Of a stretch of DNA of 64,000 nucleotides, positions 1-8,712 are shown piece after piece; the first letter of the stretch is position 1, and each line of letters opens with the position of its first letter. Origin of the DNA: Cytobacillus oceanisediminis (GTDB lineage: Bacteria > Bacillota > Bacilli > Bacillales > Cytobacillaceae); contig NZ_SOEE01000001.1 of NCBI RefSeq assembly GCF_004366035.1, forward strand, positions 186,001 through 250,000, in the 5' to 3' direction. Both the position numbers and the translations under genes were made by a program. Under the pieces are notes generated by a model. It was not told the DNA's origin. It saw only the letters and a program-made list of their open reading frames with translations, and ran no database searches.

Positions 1-362
1 TTTTCAAAAGCAATCAGCCAGCCTGGTGTCCGTTTCAATGTGCCAGCATACAAACCGATGATTGCTCCGAAAGCCATTTTAATCATCGTAACAGCAGCTG
101 CAATAAAAACAGTGTACCTTAATCCATTTAAAATCATGGAAAAAAGGTCGTAGCCCCATTTGTCTGTACCCAGCGGATAGGAGGTTGATTCAAAGGGCTC
201 CAATGGAGGGGCCAAAACCTTCCCGTTTGTATATTGTGTTTCCAGTGCTGAAGTCAATGAATGCGGTGCAAGATAAGGCCCAAATATGCTGAAAAAAAGC
301 AAGCCTGCAACCATAAGAATTCCGATAATCAAGGAGTAATTTATTTTTAGCAGCTTATTCAT
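1..362 (-). CDS. ABC transporter permease, DppC/OppC-like (partial)
   Basis: Second permease of a peptide/nickel-type ABC importer in the cell membrane. About 120 N-terminal codons are visible; the C-terminus lies beyond the left edge. The start is an ATG in MNKLLKINYS followed by a hydrophobic segment (about residues 9-26), and a DppC-like stretch with PLGTDKWGYDLFS around residues 61-73 precedes a second membrane segment. The ATG overlaps the stop of the upstream permease by 8 bases, so the two are translationally coupled. The substrate (peptide, nickel or metallophore) cannot be told because no binding protein or ATPase is in view. Confidence 0.85.
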   Translation of the reverse strand, partial: MNKLLKINYSLIIGILMVAGLLFFSIFGPYLAPHSLTSALETQYTNGKVLAPPLEPFESTSYPLGTDKWGYDLFSMILNGLRYTVFIAAAVTMIKMAFGAIIGLYAGTLKRTPGWLIAFE

Positions 363-1218
363 AGATAAAACCCCGTTTAAACAGATAGAATATGAGTCTG
401 TTAGAAATATAGACAATTAGAGAAATCAAAAGCATGGCAAACAAGCCAATTGCGATCGGCTGGACCTCAGTGCTCTGAAAAATAAATTTTGTTATACCGG
501 AGACATTCATAATATGTTCAATAATGAAGAGATTGCCAATAGCCAGGGAAATCACTTTGATTAGCTCAGATTTAATAAATGGCTCCAAATTTTTAAATAC
601 ATGCTGAAAATTTATGTAATTCAAGCTCATTCCTTTAGCAACTGCAGTCTTAATATAGTCCTCCCCGCTTGTTTGATAATATTTTACCGAAACAAGCTTA
701 AATAGATATAGAGTTGGAGCTAAGCTTGCGAGCACTGTTGGAAACCAGATGTTAAGTGCTCCACCATCCGGCCTTAGTGAAATCACTCGGATTCCCGTCA
801 TTTTATATATTTTAACGGCGAGAATCATAGACATTACAATGATAATAAAATCGGGAATGGACGCAAGGATATTCAAGAATGCCCCAAAAAGCTTAGTAAG
901 CTTGAAACGGCTGATAAATAACCCGAAAATAAGACTTATAACTAAGGAAGCATTCACAGCAATCAATACAATTAGCAGACTGGTAGTAAAGTTATCAGCA
1001 ATATCCCCGGCTATAGGACGAGTTTGCCGGCCGAGCTGATAGGTACCCAGGCTGCCTCCGCTTAATTCTTTAATAAAATCTCCATAAATCTGCGGTAAAC
1101 TTTCAAAGCTCCAATCAAGACTCCCGCTTGATGGATCAACAGAAATAATTTTTGGCACTGCCGCAAGAAGCAAAATTAATATAAATATGATAAATATTTG
1201 CTGAAGAGCACGAACCAT
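355..1218 (-). CDS. ABC transporter permease, DppB/OppB-like
   Basis: Membrane permease of 287 aa, about six hydrophobic segments, partner of the DppC-like permease that follows. An EAA-type loop is visible near residues 185-205 (DYIKTAVAKGMSLNYINFQH), the site that contacts the ATPase. It appears to be the first gene of its operon: an RBS (AAAGGGGG) lies 6 bases before the ATG and a 17-bp palindrome just upstream. The N-terminal extracytoplasmic part is short compared with typical OppB. This is not part of the ypp gene order known from B. subtilis, so it is probably a lineage-specific insertion. The transported substrate is unknown. Confidence 0.85.
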   Translation of the reverse strand: MVRALQQIFIIFILILLLAAVPKIISVDPSSGSLDWSFESLPQIYGDFIKELSGGSLGTYQLGRQTRPIAGDIADNFTTSLLIVLIAVNASLVISLIFGLFISRFKLTKLFGAFLNILASIPDFIIIVMSMILAVKIYKMTGIRVISLRPDGGALNIWFPTVLASLAPTLYLFKLVSVKYYQTSGEDYIKTAVAKGMSLNYINFQHVFKNLEPFIKSELIKVISLAIGNLFIIEHIMNVSGITKFIFQSTEVQPIAIGLFAMLLISLIVYISNRLIFYLFKRGFIYE

Positions 1219-1232
1219 ACAAATCCCCCTTT

Positions 1233-1249
1233 AATGACCATGAGTCATT
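1233..1249. promoter_or_regulatory. Palindrome upstream of ABC permease operon
   Basis: AATGAC-CATGA-GTCATT: 6-bp arms and a 5-bp centre, lying about 15-31 bases before the permease ATG, on the promoter side of its RBS. Possible operator for a dimeric repressor; no regulator gene is in view and no specific family is assigned. Confidence 0.3.
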
Positions 1250-1435
1250 TTTCTATTTTTTCACTTTTATCTAAATTTTGTCAATCGTACGTTTAAATTT
1301 TCCTGGATAATAATGCCTATACAAAGGGAGTCGCCAAAAAATAGACTGGCTATTTTATTTTCGAATATATTTAATTTTTTTTCAAGTCTGATTTTTAAAA
1401 ACGTTTCATGCCATTAAAATAAGAGACAAAAAAAA

Positions 1436-1448
1436 GGCCTATTCGGCC
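1436..1448 (-). terminator. Weak terminator after yppG
   Basis: GGCC-GAATA-GGCC followed on the minus strand by a run of eight T. The stem is only 4 bp, so termination strength is doubtful. Confidence 0.4.
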
Positions 1449-1456
1449 ATGAGCAA

Positions 1457-2029
1457 TTAAGCTTTAAATATTCCGCCAATCCCTTTTACCATTGATGACA
1501 CTTGCGTTACAGCTGACATCATCTGACCTGCGGTGTCCACCATTTTATTAAGATCGAACGAACCATCCTGGGCTTTAAAGGAATTCATAATGCTTTGCAC
1601 TCCGGAAGGCTGTTTAGGAATGAATGATTGTTTAGGATACGGATTCATATACGGCATCTGCTGCGCCGCGGAGTTGCTGGCCTGAGTTCCGTAATAATCT
1701 TCAGATTCTAATGGATTTTGAAAAACACCAGCATTTTTCGAACCGGTCTTTGCGTAATATCCTTGGTCATAGTTATGCTGCGGATAAGGATGTGGTGAAT
1801 AATTTTGCTGCTGCAATCCTGTCATCTGAGGCGGCTGATGATACCCCATATTATAAGGCAAATAATAAGGGCTGTACTGTCCGGCAGAATTAGTATAATT
1901 CTGCATTGGCTGCTGCCTCATATAAAATTGGCCATTCGCCCCCATATAAAATGGATCCATGTATATACTTTGATTTAAATGGCCGTATGGCTGCAGATGG
2001 CTCGCTCTATTCATTAATCGGCCAAACAT
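1457..2029 (-). CDS. yppG: YppG-like protein
   Basis: Protein of 190 aa with a Gln/Tyr/Pro/Asn-rich, low-complexity N-terminal two thirds and a conserved C-terminal YppG segment (QSIMNSFKAQDGSFDLNKM) ending in a Gly/Val-rich tail. Function unknown; the composition suggests a sporulation or coat-associated protein, but that is inference. I chose the ATG at 2029 (MFGRLMNRAS) because GGGGAGG lies about 10 bases before it; a longer frame to 2107 has no RBS. Position beside yppF/yppE matches B. subtilis. Confidence 0.8.
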   Translation of the reverse strand: MFGRLMNRASHLQPYGHLNQSIYMDPFYMGANGQFYMRQQPMQNYTNSAGQYSPYYLPYNMGYHQPPQMTGLQQQNYSPHPYPQHNYDQGYYAKTGSKNAGVFQNPLESEDYYGTQASNSAAQQMPYMNPYPKQSFIPKQPSGVQSIMNSFKAQDGSFDLNKMVDTAGQMMSAVTQVSSMVKGIGGIFKA

Positions 2030-2349
2030 GGGCAAACATCCTCCCCATTCAAAAAATATAAGTATATTAGCAATAATTCCAGGCAAGAGCCTTCTAATTA
2101 TCACCAATATAATATATGAAAGATTTGCCCAGAATGTGAAAGAATCAATTAATTTTAAAAATGGAAGCGGTTTCCGTTTTTGTCTAACTATGAAGAATGG
2201 TGTCGGAAGTTTGATTTTTTTAAAAACGATGAAAAACAGATTTTCATGTTAGGATATAAAAAACAAAACAGTTTCTTGTCCCCCTTTTCATTTACCGGGC
2301 TGCGGGGAAAGAATTTCTCCGCGAATCTATATTCAGAGGAGGCAATATC

Positions 2350-2565
2350 ATGAATGTTCACGAACTAAAAATGAAGTTTCATCAGCTGAGGGAGTATACT
2401 CCTGAAAATGTTAATGAATTATTGGATTTTGCTAAAAAGGCTTATATCCATAATGAAATTTCCAGTACAGATTATCGAAATCTCGTTCGTGAGCTTGAAG
2501 CTCAAGGAGCGGCCGTTCCTGAAAGCTACAAAGATAACACCCTCCAGGATTCAGTAAATGCATAA
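2350..2565 (+). CDS. yppF: YppF-like small protein
   Basis: Small soluble, helical 71-aa protein of the YppF family (NVNELLDFAKKAYIHNEIS in the middle). RBS GAGGAGG lies about 7 bases before the ATG. It converges on yppE and shares a bidirectional terminator with it. No biochemical function is known to me. It faces opposite to yppG and yppE. Confidence 0.8.
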   Translation: MNVHELKMKFHQLREYTPENVNELLDFAKKAYIHNEISSTDYRNLVRELEAQGAAVPESYKDNTLQDSVNA

Positions 2566-2577
2566 GAATTTTTTAAA

Positions 2578-2603
2578 AAAGGGACCCTATTCAGGTTCCC
2601 TTT
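2578..2603. terminator. Bidirectional terminator between yppF and yppE
   Basis: 11-bp stem with one mismatch (AAAGGGACCCT / AGGTTCCCTTT), loop ATTC, T-run on the plus side and A-run on the other. The right arm contains the last codons and stop of yppE. Confidence 0.8.
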
Positions 2604-2968
2604 TTTTCTTCACCTACTAATTTTATCAATTGCTTTAGGACATACACGGCGGAATTAACATAATTAATGAATCTGGTTTTGCTTGTTTCAGGGAAAAATG
2701 CCTGAATGGAAACCATTTCAATATGTTCAGCAGCAGATTCAATCTGATGAGGATAAAGATTTCGGGGTTTATGAATGCCAATCCACTCAAGGGCTTCTTC
2801 TTTCCATTTATCATTTATGGATTTAACATCATCAGCAAAAGGTTTAACTTCATTATAAAAATCACCCTTTTCACCTGATTCCTTAACCTTTTTAAACCTG
2901 CTGTCTGAGATTTCCACCCATTCAAGCAGCTGTTCTGTCATTTGCAGCAGGGAATTTTCATGAACCAT
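2591..2968 (-). CDS. yppE: YppE, DUF1798 family
   Basis: 125 aa, all-helical DUF1798 protein; conserved stretch HPHQ-like YPHQIESAAEHIEMVS near residues 72-87 and a typical C-terminal FINYVNSAVYVLKQL helix. Cytoplasmic, function unknown. A GGAG element lies about 13 bases upstream of the ATG. Its 3' end is built into the bidirectional terminator shared with yppF. Location agrees with the B. subtilis ypp cluster. Confidence 0.8.
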   Translation of the reverse strand: MVHENSLLQMTEQLLEWVEISDSRFKKVKESGEKGDFYNEVKPFADDVKSINDKWKEEALEWIGIHKPRNLYPHQIESAAEHIEMVSIQAFFPETSKTRFINYVNSAVYVLKQLIKLVGEEKKGT

Positions 2969-2986
2969 TCAACATCAACTCCAATT

Positions 2987-3160
2987 AGAAAAGCGGAAGG
3001 CGCCCGCTTAATGAAGGCACGCAGACTAAAAACGCCACGTCCTGTGGGCCTCAAGCATAAGACGAGCCGGCGGAAAGGTTGTTCTTTAACCTTTTGGACG
3101 GATTGGCTTAGACCCGAGAGCCGATGGCGCCTGGAGCTAGACAGTTATCTAACTTCAGAT
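2987..3160 (+). repeat. Dispersed repeat, copy A (about 170 bp)
   Basis: Starts AGAAAAGCGGAAGGCGCC and ends GGCGCCTGGAGCTAGACAGTTATC; the middle holds a strong hairpin (AAAGGTTGTTCTTTAACCTTT). The conserved blocks GAAAAGCGG, CGCAGACTAA(A/G)AACGCC and CTGGAGCTAG recur at copies near 12.4, 28.7 and 36.1 kb. This copy is inverted relative to those three. An open frame of 79 codons across it is not a gene. Confidence 0.85.
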
Positions 3161-3182
3161 TATACGCTTTATTTAAAATAAA

Positions 3183-3206
3183 AGTAGCTAGTCAACATTA
3201 GCTACT
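3183..3206 (-). terminator. Terminator after the 87-aa gene
   Basis: Perfect 8-bp stem AGTAGCTA / TAGCTACT with an 8-base loop; minus-strand tail TTTTATTTT. Lies 26 bases after the stop of the gene at 3232-3495. Confidence 0.8.
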
Positions 3207-3231
3207 GAAGGATACTGCTATTCTATGCCAC

Positions 3232-3495
3232 TTAGAAGCCAAGTTCAAGCTTCATTCCCGCTGACCTTTTTGCGTCTTCTATATTGTCTGCCTCAGACTT
3301 GATTACCGTCATATCCTCTTCAATCGCTTCCAGCCTGCTCTCGCAAACCTCCAGTTTTTCTGACTGTTCATAATACCAATCCTGGCGAAGTCCCGACAAA
3401 TTAGACTCCAGTACATTTTCAAGCTCTTCCAGCTGATCATATATTTCTGTAAGCATGGCCAGCAATTCATCTTTTTCTACCATTTTTCCCTGCAT
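3232..3495 (-). CDS. Small acidic coiled-coil protein, function unknown
   Basis: 87 aa, strongly acidic, predicted to be almost entirely helical with heptad-like Leu/Ile spacing (EIYDQLEELENVLESNL). No family recognised with certainty; by position it could correspond to yppD of B. subtilis, but I cannot confirm this from sequence. GGGAGG lies 8 bases before the ATG, and it has its own terminator, so it is very likely a real monocistronic gene. Confidence 0.65.
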   Translation of the reverse strand: MQGKMVEKDELLAMLTEIYDQLEELENVLESNLSGLRQDWYYEQSEKLEVCESRLEAIEEDMTVIKSEADNIEDAKRSAGMKLELGF

Positions 3496-3737
3496 ACAAA
3501 AAACCTCCCGATTTTTTTTCTTGCTTCCTGCAATAAATACGACGAAGGATACAGTGAAAATTTTGCTTTGTGCCTACATAATTCTATTTCGCTTGTAGGT
3601 TTCCTCCATGCATGACAAAACTAGAAGTGTTTCGTCAAAGAAAGTACTTATTTGCATGGGAACAACATGGTTTCGACAGCCCCTGGAAGAATGAAAATAG
3701 CGTCATTGAACAAACTAATTAACGGAGGTGTAGAGTA

Positions 3738-3845
3738 ATGGCAAAAAAAGAAAAACAAAATAAAGCACAGCCAAAAAAGCTGGAAGAAACAAAAACAGGC
3801 TATGGCAATAAGAAGCTTGAAGGTCCTGACCGCCCTTCAACTTAA
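3738..3845 (+). CDS. sspM: Small acid-soluble spore protein M
   Basis: 35-aa basic protein, MAKKEKQNKAQ...KKLEGPDRPST. The C-terminal KKLEGPDRPST closely matches the KKLGGPNRPST end of B. subtilis SspM as I remember it, and the place in the ypp cluster is the same. Minor SASP, made in the forespore and packed in the spore core. RBS ACGGAGGTG lies 8 bases before the ATG and a strong terminator follows 7 bases after the stop, so it is a one-gene unit. Expected to be under sigma-G; I could not define a convincing sigma-G promoter. Confidence 0.8.
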   Translation: MAKKEKQNKAQPKKLEETKTGYGNKKLEGPDRPST

Positions 3846-3851
3846 AATGTA

Positions 3852-3876
3852 AAAAGCAAGGGGCTCCTTGCTTTTT
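3852..3876. terminator. Terminator between sspM and yppC
   Basis: AAAAGCAAGG / CCTTGCTTTT hairpin with T-run on the plus side; the A-run on the other side lets it serve the converging yppC as well. Confidence 0.85.
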
Positions 3877-3888
3877 TTCACTGTTTTG

Positions 3889-4881
3889 CTAACAAAGCAA
3901 GCGAATTAACTTTCCCAGCTTCGCAGCAGTATTAAGCTGTTTCTGCTTATGCAAATACCATGTTGTAATATGGACAGGGTGTTTTAGGACAATAGATTCT
4001 GATGCCCATTTACTCTTAATGCGTTTTTTTGAAGACCAATCATTAAAATGATGAATGTGATGTGTGATTATCGGGTATGTACAGCGTAAGAAAGGGGTCG
4101 TTCTCCGTTGTCTTCCCTTAAAGTATTTCTCATAATCATGCCTTGAACCAGTATGAATTGTGCCTGAAGCAAATTCATACACGTCCCCATAATAGCTGGT
4201 GTCAAATAAGATTTCTGCCAGCCGTTTTCCAAGATCAATTCTTTTGGACACCGAGCGGAAACCATTTACACTTGCCCCGTATAATTCCCCTTTACAAGTA
4301 GGGAAGATTACAGAACTAAAATGAAGATAGTCCTGAAAGGAAAAAAGCAATGTCTGAAAAACTTTATTCTTATAAATTTCATGTTCCATTACAGGTTCTT
4401 GGATAACATTTTGTTCATTAATAATCAGGGAAATCATTAACCTCTTTTCATTTCTATTTTTCCAGAAAGAATACCATTCCTGTTCCATAAATGCTGATAC
4501 ACGAAAAATCTTTAATAAATGAAACATTGGCCTATTTATTTTCGTCGAATAATGATAGAGGAGCAATTGTGGAAATGCATCCTGAAAAATCAGCCAATTG
4601 GCCCTTTCATATGTAATATAAAGCATGTCCCGTAATTTCTTTCCTATCAATTTAGGAAAACAGCTTCCTTCAAGATCACACATATTCCAGCCGGCATTTC
4701 GAGACACCATGGAGGCAAGAAACGCCCAGCGTATCTCAGGATGCTTTTTATAAAACCGGAAATATGCTTCCGTTCTTGAAATATTGTCCAGGTTATATTT
4801 TGCTGTCATCTTCATAATATGATTCATTATTGCCTGTTCCTTTTTCTCATGGCTGTTCAAGAATTTCCCAGGAAGAAACAT
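3889..4881 (-). CDS. yppC: YppC, DUF2515 family
   Basis: 330-aa DUF2515 protein. Visible family traits: EAYFRFYKKHPEIRWAFLAS near residue 40, NAGWNMCDLEG near 65, and a C-terminal basic region. Cytoplasmic, without signal or membrane segment. Function unknown. It is divergent from recU with about 200 bases between the two starts, as in B. subtilis. Confidence 0.85.
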   Translation of the reverse strand: MFLPGKFLNSHEKKEQAIMNHIMKMTAKYNLDNISRTEAYFRFYKKHPEIRWAFLASMVSRNAGWNMCDLEGSCFPKLIGKKLRDMLYITYERANWLIFQDAFPQLLLYHYSTKINRPMFHLLKIFRVSAFMEQEWYSFWKNRNEKRLMISLIINEQNVIQEPVMEHEIYKNKVFQTLLFSFQDYLHFSSVIFPTCKGELYGASVNGFRSVSKRIDLGKRLAEILFDTSYYGDVYEFASGTIHTGSRHDYEKYFKGRQRRTTPFLRCTYPIITHHIHHFNDWSSKKRIKSKWASESIVLKHPVHITTWYLHKQKQLNTAAKLGKLIRLLC

Positions 4882-5078
4882 CGCATTTCACCTCAGAAAA
4901 TGAATGGTCTGTTTTTGGCCAGCAGGCAGACACGCCAAATGACTCTGTAAAACGAATAAAACCGGAAAGTATCGCTCGAATGAAGTTACCTATATACTTT
5001 GTTATTTAGAACTTTTTATTCAACCAAATCATGCTTACTTTTGTTATTATAGGGAGTAGTTTAAAACGAGGTGAATGC

Positions 5079-5690
5079 ATGAATTTCCATTATCCTAATG
5101 GCAGGAGATATACTCCACCTGCTAATAGCGCCAAAAAATTAACACCAGAGAAGAAATGGACCTACAGCAATCGCGGAATGACACTGGAGGAAGATATAAA
5201 CGAAACCAATGAATTCTATCTGGAACATGGAATAGCCACTATTCATAAAAAGCCAACGCCTGTTCAAATCGTCCAGGTCGATTATCCAAAGAGAAGTGCG
5301 GCCGTTATTAAAGAAGCATATTTCAAACAAGCATCAACAACCGATTATAATGGTGTGTATAAAGGGAGATATATTGATTTTGAAGCAAAAGAAACTCAGA
5401 ATACTACCTCCTTCCCTCTAAAGAATTTTCATGAACACCAGGTGAAGCACATGGAGAAGGTATTAGCCCAGCAAGGGATATGTTTTGTTCTTCTCCGCTT
5501 TTCTGCCACCGAAGAAGTTTTTCTTTTTGAGGCACATTATTTGCTCTCATACTGGGAGAGAATGAAGGCCGGGGGAAGAAAATCAATTACCAAGGGGGAA
5601 ATCGAAATGCATGGCCACCACATTCCGCTTGGATTTCAGCCCAGAATTGACTATATTAAGATAATAGATTATCTTTATACCCTTAAATAA
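5079..5690 (+). CDS. recU: Holliday junction resolvase RecU
   Basis: 203 aa, close to the 206 aa of B. subtilis RecU. Cleaves four-way junctions in recombinational repair and chromosome segregation, with RuvAB. Visible: [17 protein letters not shown] (residues about 32-48, N-terminal helix with catalytic acidic residues), the stalk region, and [13 protein letters not shown] carrying the D-x-E-x-K nuclease motif near residues 100-110. I placed the start at 5079 ([10 protein letters not shown]), 6 bases after CGAGGTG; an upstream in-frame ATG at 5031 lacks an RBS. It is followed by ponA after 41 bases, the conserved recU-ponA pair. Confidence 0.95.
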   Translation: MNFHYPNGRRYTPPANSAKKLTPEKKWTYSNRGMTLEEDINETNEFYLEHGIATIHKKPTPVQIVQVDYPKRSAAVIKEAYFKQASTTDYNGVYKGRYIDFEAKETQNTTSFPLKNFHEHQVKHMEKVLAQQGICFVLLRFSATEEVFLFEAHYLLSYWERMKAGGRKSITKGEIEMHGHHIPLGFQPRIDYIKIIDYLYTLK

Positions 5691-5731
5691 GTTTTTTACA
5701 GTTCCATTGTCAAGAAAGGATGAACATAGAT

Positions 5732-8434
5732 ATGACTGAAAAATATCAATCAAGAGAGGAGCGCCGCAAACAGCAATCCAAGCCTAAAAAGAAGGGCAGA
5801 AAAAAAGGCACAGGCACTTTTAAACGTATTTTCCTTATTTTAATTGCCCTCGGAATTGCTGGAATGCTTATAGGAGCAGGCGCTTTTGCTTTTATGGTGA
5901 AAGACGCGCCAAAACTTGATGAAAAATTGCTGAAGGATCCAATTTCTTCACAGATTTACGATATGGAGGGCGAATTCATTACAGATGTAGGCTCCGAAAA
6001 CCGTGATTATGTCGCCTATGAAGACATACCCAAACTAGTGGAAGATGCTTTTTTGGCAACTGAGGATGTTCGCTTTTACAAACATAATGGCATGGACTTA
6101 ATACGATTAGGCGGTGCAGTAATAGCCAACGTAACTCGCGGATTTGGTTCTGAAGGGGCGAGTACGATTACCCAGCAGGTGGTAAAGAACTCCTTCTTAA
6201 ATAATGAAAAAACGCTAAGCAGAAAGGCCCAGGAAGCCTGGCTCGCATTCCAGCTTGAACGCAAGTATACAAAACAGGAAATCTTTGAGATGTATGTGAA
6301 CAAGATTTACATGTCAGAGGGGCATGGAGTTTTAACGGCATCGAAAATCTTTTTCGATAAAGAACTGGATGAGCTGGAGCTGCATGAAGCCGCCCTTTTA
6401 GCCGGCATGCCGCAAAGTCCGAACAATTATAATCCTTTTGATCATCCTGACAAGGCAGAGAAAAGAAGAAATATTGTCCTTTCACTGATGAATCAGCATG
6501 GTTTCATTACAAAAGAACAAATGGAAGCGGCCCAAAAAGTTCCTGTGGAATCTACACTTGTGGCTGAAGAGAAAAGAGAAACAAACGAATCAAAATATGA
6601 TTCTTTCATCGATGTTGTCTTGGATGAAGTAGAGAAGAAATACCCGGATCTTAACCCATATTCTGATGGACTAAAAATTTATACGACCCTGGATCCGGAT
6701 GCACAGAAGCACGTAGAAGACATCTTAAACACTGATGCAGCGGTAGCGTATCCAGATGACGAATTCCAGGCAGGAATCACTCTGCTGGATACAAAAACTG
6801 GCGAAATAAGAGCAATTGGCGGCGGTCGCAACCAGGAAGTAAAACGCGGCTTTAACTATGCTGTAGATCAAAAAAGACATGCTGGTTCAACTTTTAAACC
6901 AATTGTCGATTATGGACCAGCAATCGAGTATCTTAAATGGGGAACCTACCATACTATTGTTGATGAACCCCACACATACTCCGGAGGAACAAAAATCAAT
7001 AACTGGGACGGAAAACATATGGGCCCTATGTCCATGCGTGAAGCCCTCGCCCGTTCACGTAATATCCCGGCCCTGAAAACACTTCAGGAAGTAGGAACTG
7101 ATAAAGCTTTGGAATTTACCAATAAATTAGGCATCCCAATGGAAGAAATGTATGAGTCGTATTCTATCGGCGCATATGAGGTTTCCTCTCTGCAGGTAGC
7201 CGGCGCATACAGTGCATTTGGAAATAATGGCTTTTACACTGAGCCTCATGCCATCAAGCAAATTGAAATGCGTGACGGCACGAAGCTTGACTTGAAACCA
7301 GAGTCTGAAGTAGTGATGAAAGATTATACAGCATTTATGATTAGTGACATGCTGAAAAGTGTAGTCAAATCTTCATATGGAACTGGCCGACAGGCAGATG
7401 TTCAAGGATTGCCTGTAGCAGGAAAAACAGGAACTACAAACTACACTGATGAACAGGAACAGGAATGGGGAATTCCTGGTGGTGCTGTGCCTGATGCATG
7501 GTTTGCAGGTTATACGACGAACTATACAGCAGCTGTCTGGACCGGTTATCAGGATAGAAAGAACTATATCCCTGCAGGCGATGAGCAAAAAATTGCGCAA
7601 AGACTATTCAGCAGCCTAATGGCACATGTTTCAGAAGGAAAAGAAACTGAAGACTTCAAGGTCCCTAACTCTGTGGAGGAGGTTGCCATTGAAAAAGGAA
7701 GCAACCCTGCCAAACGGGCAAGCCAATATACACCTAAAGACCAAATCATTTATGAGTATGCTGTAAAAGGTAATGCTCCGACACAGGTGTCTGAGAAGTT
7801 TGATAAACTCGACTCCCCTTCTGGCCTGTCAGCGAACTTTGACCAGGAGACAAATGAAATTACATTATCATGGGAATATCCAGAAGATGCAAAAGGCACC
7901 CAATTTGAAGTCACTGTATCCGTAAATGAAGGCGGAGATCAGCAGCTTAGCGTCACTTCTGAAAAAGGCTTAAAAATTGCCAACCCTCAGCCAGGAGCTG
8001 TTTATACCTTTAAAGTAACAGCATTTAATGGTGATCAGCAAAGTGATCCTGCTTCTGTAAAAGTAGAAATCCCTGATCCAAGCGTCATCGAAGAAGATGA
8101 AACTGAAGGTGACGGACAAGATGGAACTGGCGGAGAAGAACAGGAAGGTCAAGAAGGACAAAATGGTGAAGACGGCCAGGACGGAAACCAAGATGGCGAC
8201 GGTTCTGGAAATGGTGAAGGTGAAGGTGAAGGTGAAGGTTCCGGAGACGGCACCGGAAATGGTGAAGGAGCCGGAAACGGTGAAGGTAATGGTGAAGGTT
8301 CCGGTGATGGCGATACCGGTACCGGAGAAGGAAATGGAACAGGTACTGGAGATACTGGAGATACTGGAGGTACTGGAGGCACTGGCAGTGGCACTCCAGG
8401 CTCGAGCGGTTCCGGAAATGAATCTGGCACATAA
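5732..8434 (+). CDS. ponA: Class A penicillin-binding protein PBP1
   Basis: 900-aa bifunctional peptidoglycan glycosyltransferase/transpeptidase anchored by one N-terminal membrane helix (about residues 32-54). GT51 domain: ATEDVRFYKHNGMD (catalytic Glu) and EGASTITQQ. Transpeptidase: STFK (nucleophile Ser), SRN and KTGTT motifs. Then a fibronectin type III-like domain (LSANFDQETNEITLSWEYP) and a tail of about 110 residues made almost only of Gly, Glu, Asp, Ser and Thr, written as imperfect hexamer DNA repeats. The start at 5732 follows AGAAAGGA; an ATG at 5720 overlaps that RBS. Co-transcribed with recU; own strong terminator. Confidence 0.97.
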   Translation: MTEKYQSREERRKQQSKPKKKGRKKGTGTFKRIFLILIALGIAGMLIGAGAFAFMVKDAPKLDEKLLKDPISSQIYDMEGEFITDVGSENRDYVAYEDIPKLVEDAFLATEDVRFYKHNGMDLIRLGGAVIANVTRGFGSEGASTITQQVVKNSFLNNEKTLSRKAQEAWLAFQLERKYTKQEIFEMYVNKIYMSEGHGVLTASKIFFDKELDELELHEAALLAGMPQSPNNYNPFDHPDKAEKRRNIVLSLMNQHGFITKEQMEAAQKVPVESTLVAEEKRETNESKYDSFIDVVLDEVEKKYPDLNPYSDGLKIYTTLDPDAQKHVEDILNTDAAVAYPDDEFQAGITLLDTKTGEIRAIGGGRNQEVKRGFNYAVDQKRHAGSTFKPIVDYGPAIEYLKWGTYHTIVDEPHTYSGGTKINNWDGKHMGPMSMREALARSRNIPALKTLQEVGTDKALEFTNKLGIPMEEMYESYSIGAYEVSSLQVAGAYSAFGNNGFYTEPHAIKQIEMRDGTKLDLKPESEVVMKDYTAFMISDMLKSVVKSSYGTGRQADVQGLPVAGKTGTTNYTDEQEQEWGIPGGAVPDAWFAGYTTNYTAAVWTGYQDRKNYIPAGDEQKIAQRLFSSLMAHVSEGKETEDFKVPNSVEEVAIEKGSNPAKRASQYTPKDQIIYEYAVKGNAPTQVSEKFDKLDSPSGLSANFDQETNEITLSWEYPEDAKGTQFEVTVSVNEGGDQQLSVTSEKGLKIANPQPGAVYTFKVTAFNGDQQSDPASVKVEIPDPSVIEEDETEGDGQDGTGGEEQEGQEGQNGEDGQDGNQDGDGSGNGEGEGEGEGSGDGTGNGEGAGNGEGNGEGSGDGDTGTGEGNGTGTGDTGDTGGTGGTGSGTPGSSGSGNESGT

Positions 8435-8448
8435 CTAAATAGAAATGA

Positions 8449-8481
8449 AGAGCTGGCTCAGGGTTGAGTCAGCTCTTTTTT
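8449..8481 (+). terminator. Terminator of recU-ponA
   Basis: AGAGCTG-GCTCA / TTGAGT-CAGCTCT hairpin followed by six T, 15 bases after the ponA stop. Confidence 0.85.
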
Positions 8482-8486
8482 GTCTT

Positions 8487-8690
8487 TGTCCTGCGTGAGC
8501 TTTTACGGAATCAGCGGTACTAGTTCATTTGTGTCGGGTTATTCGTGATTGCAGGCATACTTTCTCCTTTTACGCTTGGATTCTTTGGAGTTGTGCGCGA
8601 TCCTTTTGGGTTTGCGCTGGACTTTGGATGCGCGGGTCTCGGTCTTTTGCGCGGGACTTGTAGTACGTGCGGCCCTATTGAGTCCGATGA
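8487..8690. repeat. Degenerate short-period repeat region
   Basis: Non-coding stretch between converging ponA and ypoC. A TGCGCG-like block recurs at about 8594, 8613, 8629, 8648 and 8668, i.e. every 16-20 bases, each followed by a T- or CTT-rich half. The first half of the region is more diverged. GC-rich words stand out from the neighbouring intergenic DNA. No gene is supported here. Confidence 0.45.
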
Positions 8691-8712
8691 ACTTTTTCTC
8701 TAGCCATAGAAA

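Noticed and set aside
2942..3181. 79-codon open frame on the plus strand
   Set aside because: It lies across dispersed repeat copy A and the start of yppE, lacks an RBS, and its codons are the repeat.
3688..3717. Sigma-G-like promoter for sspM (AGAATG, 17, CAAACTA)
   Set aside because: The implied transcript would begin inside the RBS, too close to the start codon; left as unproven.
8085..8438. Several long open frames on both strands over the ponA 3' end
   Set aside because: They come from the GGTGAA-type repeat, which is open in many frames; only the PonA frame continues a real protein.
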